The notes: a model not told the origin generated them from the letters alone. A stretch of 61,835 nucleotides of DNA from Subtercola sp. (GCA_025463745.1 JAODBB010000152.1:1-61835); one strand, 5' to 3'. Counted from the stretch's first letter, positions 10,593 to 19,630 are shown. Numbers and translations are program-made.

Positions 10593-11807
10593 ATGTCCAC
10601 CCAGAACGTCTCGTTCGCGGCCATCGGGGATCTCTCGTTCCACGATGGCGCGTCGCTCGCCCGCCTTGCCGCAGTCGCCGCAGATCTCGCCGCGGCCGAT
10701 ATCGCCTTCGGCCAGCTGGAGGGACCGCTCTCGGCCGAGGGCACCTACCAGCGGAGCCCTGGGGCGTACCGCCCGGAGAACGACGCGCCGTCGCCCGACC
10801 AAGCGGCGACCGCACTCGCGGCATCCGGTATCGACGTGGTCGGCATTGCCGGCGCACATACCTTGGATCGCAGCCGCGAGGGACTCGCGGCCACCCGCGC
10901 CGTGCTCGAATCTCAGAACCTCACACCGATCGGCGCCGGGCCTGATGCCGCTGTCGCACGCGCGCCGTACACGGTGACCGTGAACGGCCTCACCGTGGCC
11001 GTGCTCGCCTACTCGAGCTTCGTTCAGCGCCGCAATGAGGCGACGTCGCCACGCACGACGCCCGATCGGGGCGGCAACACGAACGCCCGCCCGGGCATCG
11101 CACCGATGCGGGCACTGACCCTCTACACGCAGCTCGACTGGCAGGCCGGCACCGCCGCCCGGGTCATCACGATCCCCGACGAGGCCGACCTGAAAGCGGT
11201 CGAAGCCGACGTGCGCGCAGCGAAGGAGACCGCCGACGTCGTGGTGGTGTCGTTCCGATGGGGTATGCCGCAGGGCGACGTCGGCGCAATCGCCGACTAC
11301 CAATACGAGGTTGGCCGACGCGCCGTCGATGCGGGCGCCTCGCTCGTCTTCGGTCACGGCTCCAGCCTCGTTCAGGCGATCGAGCTCTACCGTGGCGCCA
11401 CCATCTGCTACGGCATCGGTGGATTCTCCTTCCGCCCGCGTGGCGAAGACGACCCGCTGCCCGACCATCGCCCCACCCCCGACACGAGGTGGACCGCTGT
11501 GCTGCGGGCCGAGCTGACTGCCGAGGGGGCGAAGGTCGCTCTGCTGCCGTACGCGTTCGGCGCCGACGGGATTCCTCACCCGGTGACCGAGGGCTCGCCG
11601 GAGTTCGCCGAGTACCACGCGTTCCTCCAGCGCAGCTCAGTCGCACCGAGCACCGCGAAGAATGCGTGGGAGATCCACTATCTGCCGGTGGTCGAGAACA
11701 GTCTGGCGCTTCGGTACACCGGTTATGTCGGGACGAACGCGAGCTTCGAGCCCATCGCGCTGCCCGAGATGATCGCCGACCCGATTCTGGCGCACCGCGG
11801 GCACTGA
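10593..11807 (+). CDS. CapA-family protein, second copy
   Basis: 404 residues, homologous to the divergent neighbour: AAIGDLSFHD, FGQLEGPLS, AGAHTLDRSREG and VVVSFRWGMPQGD align with its key segments. Some catalytic positions differ: where the neighbour has NHT and HWG, this protein has AHT and RWG, and FGHGSSLVQAIELY replaces the HHAH motif. It may therefore have lost metal ligands and serve as a non-catalytic partner. No signal peptide. The ATG is very close to the candidate promoter between the two genes. Function unknown. Confidence 0.78.
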   Translation: MSTQNVSFAAIGDLSFHDGASLARLAAVAADLAAADIAFGQLEGPLSAEGTYQRSPGAYRPENDAPSPDQAATALAASGIDVVGIAGAHTLDRSREGLAATRAVLESQNLTPIGAGPDAAVARAPYTVTVNGLTVAVLAYSSFVQRRNEATSPRTTPDRGGNTNARPGIAPMRALTLYTQLDWQAGTAARVITIPDEADLKAVEADVRAAKETADVVVVSFRWGMPQGDVGAIADYQYEVGRRAVDAGASLVFGHGSSLVQAIELYRGATICYGIGGFSFRPRGEDDPLPDHRPTPDTRWTAVLRAELTAEGAKVALLPYAFGADGIPHPVTEGSPEFAEYHAFLQRSSVAPSTAKNAWEIHYLPVVENSLALRYTGYVGTNASFEPIALPEMIADPILAHRGH

Positions 11808-11833
11808 TCGCTTGCCCTCCGGCCGTCGGTGCG

Positions 11834-11858
11834 AGATACTTTGCATAGCGAAGTATCT
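11834..11858. promoter_or_regulatory. 25-bp dyad operator upstream of the glutaredoxin-DinB gene
   Basis: AGATACTT (11834-11841) and AAGTATCT (11851-11858) are perfect inverted repeats; including the centre, 10 of 12 pairs are complementary. It ends 15 bp before the ATG at 11874, overlapping where a promoter would lie. Long dyads of this kind suit a dimeric winged-helix repressor such as PadR or MarR. The regulator is not identified in the window. Confidence 0.6.
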
Positions 11859-11873
11859 TTCGAAAGGTGCGCT

Positions 11874-12665
11874 ATGTCTGACATCGTGGTCGGTAACAAC
11901 GTCGAAGCCGCTGTCATCGAGGCCTACTGGATGCCCGGCTGCACCAGTTGCCTGCGGATGAAGGAATTCTTGGAGAAGTCGGGAAAGCCGTGGAAGTCGA
12001 TCAACCTCGCTGAGGAGCCCACGGCCATCGACAAGCTGAAGCCGTTCGGCGTGGGCGCTCCGGCCGTGGCTGTCGGCGACCGCGTCGTGCAGGGCCTCGA
12101 CCTGGTCGGCATCGCCGAGCTCATCGGCTGGGACGAGTACGACCCGCCCGTGATGTTGACCCCGGCCGAGCTCGACGCCAAGTATCGCATCGTGCTCGAC
12201 GGGCTCATCCGTTTCACCGGCCAACTGAACGACGAGACCGTCGCCTATCGCGCCCAGGAGAACAACCGGGCCATCCGCTTCCTGGTCGCCCATGCCGGCT
12301 CGATCATGCGGTACGGCATCGACGCCTACGACCTCGATGCGTTCGACAACGGGGGCTCCCCGCCGCGGCCGCTCGCCGACGAGGGCAACGCTGCCGACCT
12401 GCTCACCTACGTTCAGGAGACGAAACGGCTCTACACGGCCTGGTGGGATGACTGGGGTTTCGACGACCCCTTCGACCGCGTACTCGAAACTGCATGGGGC
12501 CACCGCACGTTCCACGAGGTGTTCGAACGCTGCGTCTGGCACACCGCGCAGCACACCCGCCAGCTCCAGGAGTGGATGCAGACGGGCCTGGCCATCGAGG
12601 TCGACCAGCCCCTGACCGCCGACGACTTCGCAGGCCTGCCGATCCCCGAGCGGATCATGCAATAG
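11874..12665 (+). CDS. Glutaredoxin-DinB fusion protein
   Basis: 263 residues. The N-terminal 80 residues are a glutaredoxin/thioredoxin fold with a CTSC redox motif near residue 23 and the cis-Pro segment GAPAV. The C-terminal part is a DinB/YfiT-like four-helix bundle, with candidate metal-binding His residues in VAHAG, GHRTFHEV and HTAQHTRQL. DinB proteins often act as thiol-dependent transferases (bacillithiol, mycothiol), so a built-in glutaredoxin suggests a mycothiol-linked redox or detoxification role; this is inference. ATG at 11874 has GAAAGG 7 bp upstream and is preferred over an in-frame GTG at 11829, which would put the dyad inside the gene. Confidence 0.82.
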   Translation: MSDIVVGNNVEAAVIEAYWMPGCTSCLRMKEFLEKSGKPWKSINLAEEPTAIDKLKPFGVGAPAVAVGDRVVQGLDLVGIAELIGWDEYDPPVMLTPAELDAKYRIVLDGLIRFTGQLNDETVAYRAQENNRAIRFLVAHAGSIMRYGIDAYDLDAFDNGGSPPRPLADEGNAADLLTYVQETKRLYTAWWDDWGFDDPFDRVLETAWGHRTFHEVFERCVWHTAQHTRQLQEWMQTGLAIEVDQPLTADDFAGLPIPERIMQ

Positions 12666-12671
12666 CGGTTT

Positions 12672-13430
12672 CTAGGCTGCGACGGCAGGCGGACCGAGTG
12701 TGTCGAGCTGTGCTGGGGTCCAGTCGCCGACGACGAGAATCGCGTCATCGAATCCGAACTCCGCGAGCTCCGCGAACCGCACTGCCGCGTCGACGAGGCC
12801 GACATGTGCCGTGGCGATGGCCCGAGCGCCACCGGCTGCGCGATAGACGGCGAGGCGCTGACGCAGCTCCTCTGCCGGCACCTCGTCGGTCGGGGCGATC
12901 CAGGCGTCGTAGTCCGTCGCGCTGCGTGCGATCGAGTTCTCGACCACCGCGCTGAGAGCGATCCGCAGCGTATTACGCACCCGTGGCCACGTCTCGAGGC
13001 TCGCCTCACCGACGATCTCCCCGTTCGCGAGCCGCCGCACGACGTCGGCGTTCTGGTGCAGACGGCTGAACCGCGTGTCGAAGTCGGTGCCCAGCGCTGC
13101 GTGCGACTGCGGCGTGCCACCACTGATGCCGACCGTCACACGAAGGTCGCTGAGAGCCTGCAGCGAAATGAGTTCATGCGCGCTCTCGACGGGCTCGCGG
13201 GCCGCCAATTGGAAGTCGAGGATTCCGAGCTCGATGCGGCTCGTTCCCGCGGCGGCCGGCAGCAGCCACTCGGTGGGGTCTGGCCGCCACACGCCCGTCT
13301 CCCAGACATCCTCGATCCAGAGGCCGTCGAAGCCCGCCTCCTCGGCGAGGCGCGCACGCTCCTGAACCGCGCGGGCGTCGAGTGGGCGCCCCTCGGCGTC
13401 GTTGATCGGAAGGTTGATTCCCTGTCTCAT
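12672..13430 (-). CDS. LLM-class flavin-dependent oxidoreductase
   Basis: 252 residues of the luciferase-like TIM barrel: RLAEEAGFDGLWIEDVW near the start, and VTVGISGGTPQSHAALG in the middle. It is shorter than typical members (300-350), suggesting loss of a C-terminal or insertion segment. Such enzymes use FMN or F420 to oxidise or reduce small substrates. AAGGA precedes the ATG. It is the last gene of a leftward cluster, 67 bp after the enoyl-CoA hydratase, and converges with the glutaredoxin-DinB gene 6 bp away. Confidence 0.85.
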   Translation of the reverse strand: MRQGINLPINDAEGRPLDARAVQERARLAEEAGFDGLWIEDVWETGVWRPDPTEWLLPAAAGTSRIELGILDFQLAAREPVESAHELISLQALSDLRVTVGISGGTPQSHAALGTDFDTRFSRLHQNADVVRRLANGEIVGEASLETWPRVRNTLRIALSAVVENSIARSATDYDAWIAPTDEVPAEELRQRLAVYRAAGGARAIATAHVGLVDAAVRFAELAEFGFDDAILVVGDWTPAQLDTLGPPAVAA

Positions 13431-13497
13431 GATCTCGGATCCTTCGTTCTCTGCGTTGAGGGGTGTGGGGGGTGTGTGGGGATGAATCGCGCTCTCG

Positions 13498-14298
13498 TCA
13501 GCGTTTCAAAAAGCCGTCGACGGCGGCGCGGTGCTCGGGTGTTGTGTAGGCGATCGCCTGCGCCTCGCCGCCCAGTTGCGCGATCTGCTCCGGCCGCGAC
13601 TCGAAAGACGCGTCGAGGATGCCCTTCATGAGGGCGATCGCCGGCGCCGAACTGCCGGTGTACTGCGCGGCGTATTCCAGTGCGTCATCGAGGAGCCCGC
13701 CCTCAGGGGCCAGCCGGTCTGCGAGGCCGAGCGTCAGCGCCTCCTCGGCGAGTACCGTGCGACCCGAGTACATCAGATCTTTCGCACGCTGCATCCCGAC
13801 CCGACGCGGCAGAAAGTACATGCTGCCGCCATCGGGGATGAGCCCGCGTTTGATGAAACTGGAGGCGAACTTCGCTTCCGGCCCCGCCACGATGAAGTCG
13901 CAGGCCAGGGCGATGTCCATACCCAGACCCATCGCCGGCCCGTTCACCGCGGCAATCGTGACCCGATCCAGTTCGCGCACCGCCGCGACGAAGGCCGCGG
14001 TGCGTTTCTGCCGCCGCCAGCCATCGATCGCGACCCGCTCCGGCGCCGCGTCCAGGCGGCTCTGCATCGATTTCACATCGCCGCCCGCGCAGAACGCGCT
14101 GCCGCGCCCGGTGAAAACAACGGCCTTCACCTCTCGGTCGGTCTCGATCTCGCCGAGCACCAGCGGCAACGCCTCACGCAACTCGTCGTTGATCGCATTG
14201 CGCGACTCGGGGCGGTTGAACCAGACGATCGCGACGGCGCCGCGGCGCTCGACCTCGACGACGCTCCCGGCGGGACCCGCGACCGGAGCCTCGCTCAC
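13498..14298 (-). CDS. Enoyl-CoA hydratase/isomerase
   Basis: 266 residues of the crotonase fold. The oxyanion-hole segment is GRGSAFCAGGDVKSM (about residues 65-80) and the second is NGPAMGLGMDIALACD. Where classical hydratases have two catalytic Glu, this one has LIPDGGSMYFLPRRVG, so the second Glu is Asp and the first site is uncertain. It may be an isomerase or hydrolase. GTG start overlaps the aldehyde dehydrogenase stop by 4 bp, so translation is coupled. Confidence 0.88.
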   Translation of the reverse strand: MSEAPVAGPAGSVVEVERRGAVAIVWFNRPESRNAINDELREALPLVLGEIETDREVKAVVFTGRGSAFCAGGDVKSMQSRLDAAPERVAIDGWRRQKRTAAFVAAVRELDRVTIAAVNGPAMGLGMDIALACDFIVAGPEAKFASSFIKRGLIPDGGSMYFLPRRVGMQRAKDLMYSGRTVLAEEALTLGLADRLAPEGGLLDDALEYAAQYTGSSAPAIALMKGILDASFESRPEQIAQLGGEAQAIAYTTPEHRAAVDGFLKR

Positions 14299-15782
14299 CG
14301 GCTCAGCCCGGCGAGGTTGATGTACTTCAGTTCGAGCCAGTCGTCGATGCCGTACTTCGAGCCCTCGCGACCGAGGCCCGACTGCTTGACGCCGCCGAAC
14401 GGTGCCATCTGGTTCGAGACGCGGCCCGTATTGACCCCGACCATCCCGGTCTCGAGCGCCTCAGAGACGCGGAAGGTGCGGCCCAGGTCGTGCGTGTACA
14501 GGTAGGCGACGAGTCCGTATTCGGTGTCGTTCGCCTTGGCGATGACCTCGTCTTCGTCGTCGAACACGGCGATCGAGGCGATCGGGCCGAACGTCTCGTC
14601 CGACCACGGCAGCATGTCCGACTCGAGGCCGGTGATCACGGTGGGCTCGAAGAACGTGCGGCCGAGTTCGTGAGCGTGGCCGCCGGCGAGAAGAATTGCA
14701 CCGTGGTCGAGCATGTCTTGCACATGGGCCTCGGCCTTCTCGAAGCCCTTCTGATCGATCAGCGGCCCCATTTCGACGCCCTCGCCGAAACCGTTGCCCA
14801 CGTTGACGTTCTGGGCGCGAATCTTCAGTGCCTCGGCGAACCGGTCGTGCGCGCCGCGCTGTACGAAGATGCGGTTCGCCGCCGTGCAGATCTGGCCGGC
14901 GTTGCGGAACTTGGCCGAGACGACCCCCTCGACGGCCTGGTCGATGTCGGCGTCGTCGAAGATGATGAACGGCGAGTTGCCGCCGAGCTCCATCGACACC
15001 TTCTGGATGTTCGTGGCGGCCTGTCGCATCAGGTGCCGGCCCACGCCGGTCGACCCCGTGAAGCTGAGCTTACGAACAACGGGGTTCGAGGTGAACTCGT
15101 CGCCGATCTCGCTGGCTTTGCTCGTAGTCACGATATTGAAAACGCCTCGCGGAAGCCCCGCGCGAAGGCCCAACTCCGCGATCGCGGTCGCCGTGAGGGG
15201 TGTCAGTGCGGCGGGCTTGACCACGATGGTGTTGCCGGCGGCGAGTGCCGGGCCGACCTTGCGGGTGATCATGGCGGCGGGGAGGTTCCACGGAGTGATG
15301 CCCGCGGTTACGCCGACGGGCTGCTTCAGAACGATGATGCGGGCATCCTCGGTGTTCGAGGGGATGACGTCGCCGTAGACACGTCGGCCTTCCTCGGCGA
15401 ACCAGTCGAAGTACCCGGCCGCGTAGATGACTTCGCCGCGAGCTTCGTCCCACGGCTTGCCCTGCTCGGCGGTGAGAATCGAGGCGATGTCGTCGGCGCT
15501 GTCGCGCATCAGCTCTGCCCATTTACGCAGGATGTTCGACCTGTTGATCGCACTCGTCGCGCGCCAGCCCCGCAGTGCCGCCTCGGAACTCGCGATCGCA
15601 TCGCGGGTCTCGGCGGTTCCCATGATCGGGAGATAACAGATGACCTCGCCCGTGGCGGGGTTGTAGAGCGGGAAGCCGTCGGCGGCCGAGGCCCGAATCC
15701 ACTCTCCGTCGATCAGCGCGCCGTCTTTCAGCAGGGTGGGGTCTTTCAGGCGCTCGCCGAGGGGGGTGAGAACGTCAGTCAT
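14295..15782 (-). CDS. NAD(P)-dependent aldehyde dehydrogenase, succinate-semialdehyde dehydrogenase type
   Basis: 495 residues, full length. The NAD-binding segment ITPWNLPAAMITRKVGPALAAG is followed by the catalytic Glu in MELGGNSPFIIFDDAD and the nucleophilic Cys in NAGQICTAANR. The C-terminal GGVKQSGLGREGS is typical of the GabD class. It should oxidise a semialdehyde to an acid. Coupled to the enoyl-CoA hydratase downstream and 2 bp after the acyl-CoA synthetase gene, so the operon may convert an aldehyde through an acid to a CoA ester. Confidence 0.92.
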   Translation of the reverse strand: MTDVLTPLGERLKDPTLLKDGALIDGEWIRASAADGFPLYNPATGEVICYLPIMGTAETRDAIASSEAALRGWRATSAINRSNILRKWAELMRDSADDIASILTAEQGKPWDEARGEVIYAAGYFDWFAEEGRRVYGDVIPSNTEDARIIVLKQPVGVTAGITPWNLPAAMITRKVGPALAAGNTIVVKPAALTPLTATAIAELGLRAGLPRGVFNIVTTSKASEIGDEFTSNPVVRKLSFTGSTGVGRHLMRQAATNIQKVSMELGGNSPFIIFDDADIDQAVEGVVSAKFRNAGQICTAANRIFVQRGAHDRFAEALKIRAQNVNVGNGFGEGVEMGPLIDQKGFEKAEAHVQDMLDHGAILLAGGHAHELGRTFFEPTVITGLESDMLPWSDETFGPIASIAVFDDEDEVIAKANDTEYGLVAYLYTHDLGRTFRVSEALETGMVGVNTGRVSNQMAPFGGVKQSGLGREGSKYGIDDWLELKYINLAGLSR

Positions 15783-15784
15783 GG

Positions 15785-17200
15785 TCAGTTCCTTCCGATC
15801 AATGCCGCCAGGCCGCGGGCGGCCCGAGCGGAGTCAGTAAACCAGGGAATGCCGAGTTCGTTGAGAATCTCGACGGCAGAGGGCGCCGGTTTGGTATAGG
15901 TGAAGATCACAATCGGTACCGGCGACTCGGCTTTCAGTCGTGCGAGATTCTCGCGGTCGCCGTCGAGACGGCCGGCGCTCGAGAGCGAGCTCGCGAGAAC
16001 GACCATGTCGACCTCACCCGACTCACCGAGCGTCTTCAGCGGCGGCACGAACGAGCCTCCGGTGAGAAATTGAGCGGTCAGGTCGACGGGGCCGACCGGC
16101 GAGCCGTATGCGGGCATGAGGGCGAACATCGCTGCCTGCACGGCCTGGGAGAGCACCGGAACCTCGAGTCCGTGAGTGACGCACGCGTCGGCCAGCCACA
16201 CACCGGTACCGCCGGAGGTCGTGGCGATGCCGACACGATTGCCGAGCGCACGCTTCGACTTCGTCGTCGCCTGGAGAACGTCGATCAGTTCTTCCATGCC
16301 GTCGACACGCAGCACGCCGTTGTCGTCGAAGATCTTCGAGTACGCGGCGTCATCGCCCGTGTCGTGGAGGGTGTGAGCCAGCGCACCACGTTTGCCGGGA
16401 ACAGAACGGCCCATCTTCGCGACGACGATCGACTTGCCGGCCGCACGGAACGCATCCGCCACCCTGGCGAACCCGTCGAGGTCGCGCAGGCCCTCCATCA
16501 GCAGCACCAGAACCTGGGTGTTCGGATCGTCGACCATCGCGGCTGCGAGTTCGAGCTGGTCGATATCCATCTCGTTGCCGGTCGTGATGATCGCGTTGAA
16601 GCCGAGCCCGACATCGCTGCCCCACTGAGCGACCGCGTAGCCGAGGCCACCGGATTGGGAGATGATCGAAATGCCGCCCCGCTTCACCCGGCCGCCGCTG
16701 CGATGGATGTCGAACACCGGGCTGAAGGTCACGGGGGAGTCGTCGGGCAGGCTCGCAACGCCCTCGCAGTTCGGCCCGAGAACGCGCATGCCTCCGCCGG
16801 CGACAGCCGCGAGCGCCTGGTCGGTGAGCTCCGCACCCTTTCCGGTGCCCTCGCCGAAACCGGAGCTGACGACGATCGCGAGGCCGACGCCCGCTTCGAC
16901 GCACTGGCGGAGCGTCTCGGGCACAAGTTCGGCGCGCACAGCGACCATCGCCAGATCGACCGCTTCTGGAACATCCGCTATCGACGGGTACGCCCTCTCG
17001 CCCTGCACGATCTCGTTGTTCGGGTTGACCGGATAGACGTTGCCGGCGTAACCGTAGGCGCGGAGGAAGCCGAGCGGGCGACCGCCGAGCGCATCGGGGT
17101 TCGTCGAGGCGCCGATGATCGCGACGCTCTTCGGGTGCAGCAGAAGATCGAGAACCGTGCGGGTCGCCGTGTCGTCAGTCACGCTTGTGTAGTTGGTCAA
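15785..17200 (-). CDS. NDP-forming acyl-CoA synthetase, alpha-subunit-like
   Basis: About 471 residues. An N-terminal CoA-binding Rossmann domain (HPKSVAIIGASTNPDALGG) is followed by two succinyl-CoA-ligase-like flavodoxin domains (ISQSGGLGYAVAQW; GNEMDIDQLELAAAMVDDP; AGKSIVVAKMGRS). The ATP-grasp beta domain of the full-length family is absent, and no separate ATP-grasp gene lies nearby. It would be an ADP-forming acyl-CoA synthetase alpha subunit or a regulator. TTG at 17200 is chosen because GGAG lies 8 bp upstream; GTG at 17182 is possible. Forms part of the SDR-to-LLM operon. Confidence 0.8.
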   Translation of the reverse strand: MTNYTSVTDDTATRTVLDLLLHPKSVAIIGASTNPDALGGRPLGFLRAYGYAGNVYPVNPNNEIVQGERAYPSIADVPEAVDLAMVAVRAELVPETLRQCVEAGVGLAIVVSSGFGEGTGKGAELTDQALAAVAGGGMRVLGPNCEGVASLPDDSPVTFSPVFDIHRSGGRVKRGGISIISQSGGLGYAVAQWGSDVGLGFNAIITTGNEMDIDQLELAAAMVDDPNTQVLVLLMEGLRDLDGFARVADAFRAAGKSIVVAKMGRSVPGKRGALAHTLHDTGDDAAYSKIFDDNGVLRVDGMEELIDVLQATTKSKRALGNRVGIATTSGGTGVWLADACVTHGLEVPVLSQAVQAAMFALMPAYGSPVGPVDLTAQFLTGGSFVPPLKTLGESGEVDMVVLASSLSSAGRLDGDRENLARLKAESPVPIVIFTYTKPAPSAVEILNELGIPWFTDSARAARGLAALIGRN

Positions 17201-17213
17201 CGCAGTCTCCGAG

Positions 17214-18026
17214 TCAGAGGTAGACGGCGTCGCCGAGACCGCCAGTGAGGGCGAGGACTTCGCCGGTGAGTGAGACAGACAGGGGTGAGGCCAGGAAGGT
17301 CGCGAAGTAGGCGATCTCCTCGGCGGTGACGAGCCGGCCGATCGCGGTGCGGGCGTTGATCTTCGCCATGTGCTCCTCGACCGTGATGCCACGCTGGGCA
17401 GCCATGTTGGCCACCCGCGTCTCATACCCCTTCGTCACAGTCGTGAACGGGCCGATGCCCGTGACGTTGATGCCGTAGCGTCCGAACTCGATCGACAGGT
17501 CTTTCGTGAGATGGGTGACGGCTGCGTTGCGTGCGCCGGCGCCGATCGAGCCGGCCACGCGCGCCTTCGAGCCGGCCATGTTGATGATCCGTCCCCAGCC
17601 TGCTGCTTTCATGTGGGGCAGCACGGCACGGCACATCCGCATGATGCCGATGAACTTGTCTTCGAACCCGCCCAGAATGAACTCGTCGGTGATGTGATCG
17701 AAATCCTCCGCCACGTTGCCGGCGACTTCCGAGCCGCTGTTCACGAGAATGTCGACGCCGCCGAACTCGTCGGCGACCTTCGCGACCATCGCCCGCACGG
17801 ATACGTCGTCGCGGAGCTCGACCTCGACCGGCAGCAGACGACCGCCGCTTGGGAGGCCCATGTCTGCGATCGCGGCCGTCGCCCGGTCGAGGCTACGACT
17901 GCACACTGCGACGTCGACGCCCTCGTGCGCGAGCTGGCGGGCGATCGCCCAGCCGATGCCCGAGCTGCCGCCTGTGACGATCGCGTGCTTGCCGACGAGT
18001 TGCAGATCCATCCGCCCGTAATCCAT
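17214..18026 (-). CDS. SDR-family protein lacking the catalytic Tyr and Lys
   Basis: About 270 residues. The cofactor loop TGGSSGIG near residue 20 and the NSGSEV strand are normal. At the active site, where YxxxK is expected, the sequence runs GSIGAGARNAAVTHLTK, so Tyr and Lys are replaced by small residues and Asn. Either the chemistry differs or the protein is not an oxidoreductase. The final LTGEVLALTGGLGDAVYL is a standard SDR end. Start at 18026 or 18011; neither has a convincing ribosome site. It is the first gene of the leftward operon. Confidence 0.85.
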   Translation of the reverse strand: MDYGRMDLQLVGKHAIVTGGSSGIGWAIARQLAHEGVDVAVCSRSLDRATAAIADMGLPSGGRLLPVEVELRDDVSVRAMVAKVADEFGGVDILVNSGSEVAGNVAEDFDHITDEFILGGFEDKFIGIMRMCRAVLPHMKAAGWGRIINMAGSKARVAGSIGAGARNAAVTHLTKDLSIEFGRYGINVTGIGPFTTVTKGYETRVANMAAQRGITVEEHMAKINARTAIGRLVTAEEIAYFATFLASPLSVSLTGEVLALTGGLGDAVYL

Positions 18027-18201
18027 CCCCGGGCGAACGCTCCCGATGTCAATTAAATAAACGATTTCAGTATGGATATTAGGATGAATTGGTCGTCATC
18101 TTCCCCGTCGCGGCAGGCTATTCCGCAGCGCGAAACAAGGCATCTCTTCGAGAACCGGCTCTCACCGTTCTCACAATGCCGCACAGCGTAGGCTTGAGAC
18201 G

Positions 18202-18870
18202 ATGCGTCTTCTACTGATTCGACACGGCCAAACGATCGACAACGTGAAGGGAGCACTCGGCACCGCGATTCCGGGGCCTGTGCTCACTGAACTGGGGGTC
18301 AGCCAGGCGGCGGCCATTCCGGCCGCTCTCGACGGCGAGCGCATCGATGCGATCTACGTGTCGACGATGCAACGCACGCGCCTGACCGCCGAACCCCTCG
18401 CTGCGGCCCGCGGCCTCGAGATCGAGGTGGTCGACGGCTTGCACGAAATCTATGCCGGCGATCTCGATCAGCACAACGACACAGATGCGATTCGCGCCTA
18501 CATGGGCACCATCTTCGCCTGGTGGCAAGACTTCACGGCCCGCATTCCCGGCGGTGAAGACGGCGCCGAGTTCTATCGGCGCTTCGACGGCGCCATCGAG
18601 TCGATCGCCGCGAGGCACGCTCAAGACCCCGATAGCACGGTGGCGATCGTCAGCCACGGCGCTGCGATCAGGGCCTGGGCCTCGTTCACGTCGCAGAATC
18701 TCGACGCTCAATTCAGTCGCGACCACCTGCTCGACAATACGGCAGTCGTGATACTCGAAGGCTCTCCAGAGACCGGCTGGGTCACCACCGACTGGGCCGG
18801 CGAACCGCTCGGCGGCGCCGAACTCGAAGACCCGACCGCAGTCGACCCGACCGGCGAAGCCGCACTCTGA
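18202..18870 (+). CDS. Histidine phosphatase superfamily protein (phosphoglycerate mutase-like)
   Basis: 222 residues. The N-terminal LIRHGQT carries the phospho-accepting His, and VSHGAAIRAW the second catalytic His. Family members hydrolyse phosphate monoesters of sugars or metabolites; the specific substrate is not predictable. The ATG has no ribosome site, but TAGGCT ends 7 bp before it, so the mRNA may be leaderless. It reads divergently from the SDR-first operon. Confidence 0.88.
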   Translation: MRLLLIRHGQTIDNVKGALGTAIPGPVLTELGVSQAAAIPAALDGERIDAIYVSTMQRTRLTAEPLAAARGLEIEVVDGLHEIYAGDLDQHNDTDAIRAYMGTIFAWWQDFTARIPGGEDGAEFYRRFDGAIESIAARHAQDPDSTVAIVSHGAAIRAWASFTSQNLDAQFSRDHLLDNTAVVILEGSPETGWVTTDWAGEPLGGAELEDPTAVDPTGEAAL

Positions 18871-18942
18871 ACTCCCGCGCTCGGGATTCCATTATTGTTT
18901 GAATGCTGCGCGCAATTGCTGTCGCAGATCGGATCGTGACAC

Positions 18943-19626
18943 TTATGAAAGTCGCTGGTGTTGCGGGTCCAACAGGAGATTGGCTGTGAGCCAAAGGTGA
19001 TCGATTACCAACTCCGCCGAATGGCTTTCATCGCGGGCAAGAGCGGCGTCGAGCATCGCGCGATGCTCGACCACCCCATCGCGAGTCGGGTCGTGGCGAA
19101 ACGATACCGACCACATCTGGTAAATCGCAGCTTCAATTCTCAACTTCATGGCCATCTGAAGGAGGTGCTGGTTTGGGCAACCCGCCATAAGGGCGAAATG
19201 AAAAGCGGTGTGTGCGGCCGCCCATTCGTCCGTCGGCCGGCCCGGATCACTTTCGTCTATGAAAATGGCGCGCTCGAGTAGGTGATGGGCGGCGATAGCA
19301 TTGGCTTCCCACGTGACGTCCCCTTTAGCCACCGAAAGTTTCGTGACGAGGGATTCGATTGCTGCGCGCGCCTCCGTGAGGTCTCGCAATTCCTCCAGTG
19401 ACAACGGGGTCACGGTGTAGCCCTGATATGGCCGGTTGAGCACCAGTCCCTCATCCGCAAGCTTTGAAAAAGCCTCCCTCAATGCACCCACGCTTGTTGA
19501 GTAGCGCTCACACAATACGGCTGATTTTAGGCGCTCCCCAGGCTGTAGGCGTCCGCTCAGAATGTCGGCCCGGAGGCGTTCGTGAACGATGACCGCTCGG
19601 GTCTCCTGATTGTCGCGTGCTGCCAT
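18943..19626 (-). CDS. GntR-family transcriptional regulator, FCD (FadR) subfamily
   Basis: 227 residues. The N-terminal winged helix includes RADILSGRLQPGERL and SVGALREAFSKLADEGLV. The C-terminal FCD all-helical domain has the expected metal-binding His residues in AHTAFHFAL, VVEHRAML and VIDHLWL. Such proteins sense small carboxylic acids. It is divergent from an ArsR-like gene and the nested palindromes between them are likely operators. The hydroxyisobutyrate-dehydrogenase-like gene is the nearest enzyme target. Confidence 0.88.
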   Translation of the reverse strand: MAARDNQETRAVIVHERLRADILSGRLQPGERLKSAVLCERYSTSVGALREAFSKLADEGLVLNRPYQGYTVTPLSLEELRDLTEARAAIESLVTKLSVAKGDVTWEANAIAAHHLLERAIFIDESDPGRPTDEWAAAHTAFHFALMAGCPNQHLLQMAMKLRIEAAIYQMWSVSFRHDPTRDGVVEHRAMLDAALARDESHSAELVIDHLWLTANLLLDPQHQRLS

Positions 19627-19630
19627 GTCT

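Noticed and set aside
13531-14505. Rightward frame opposite the enoyl-CoA hydratase
   Set aside because: No motif, and the opposite strand has clear crotonase and aldehyde dehydrogenase sequences with coupled starts.
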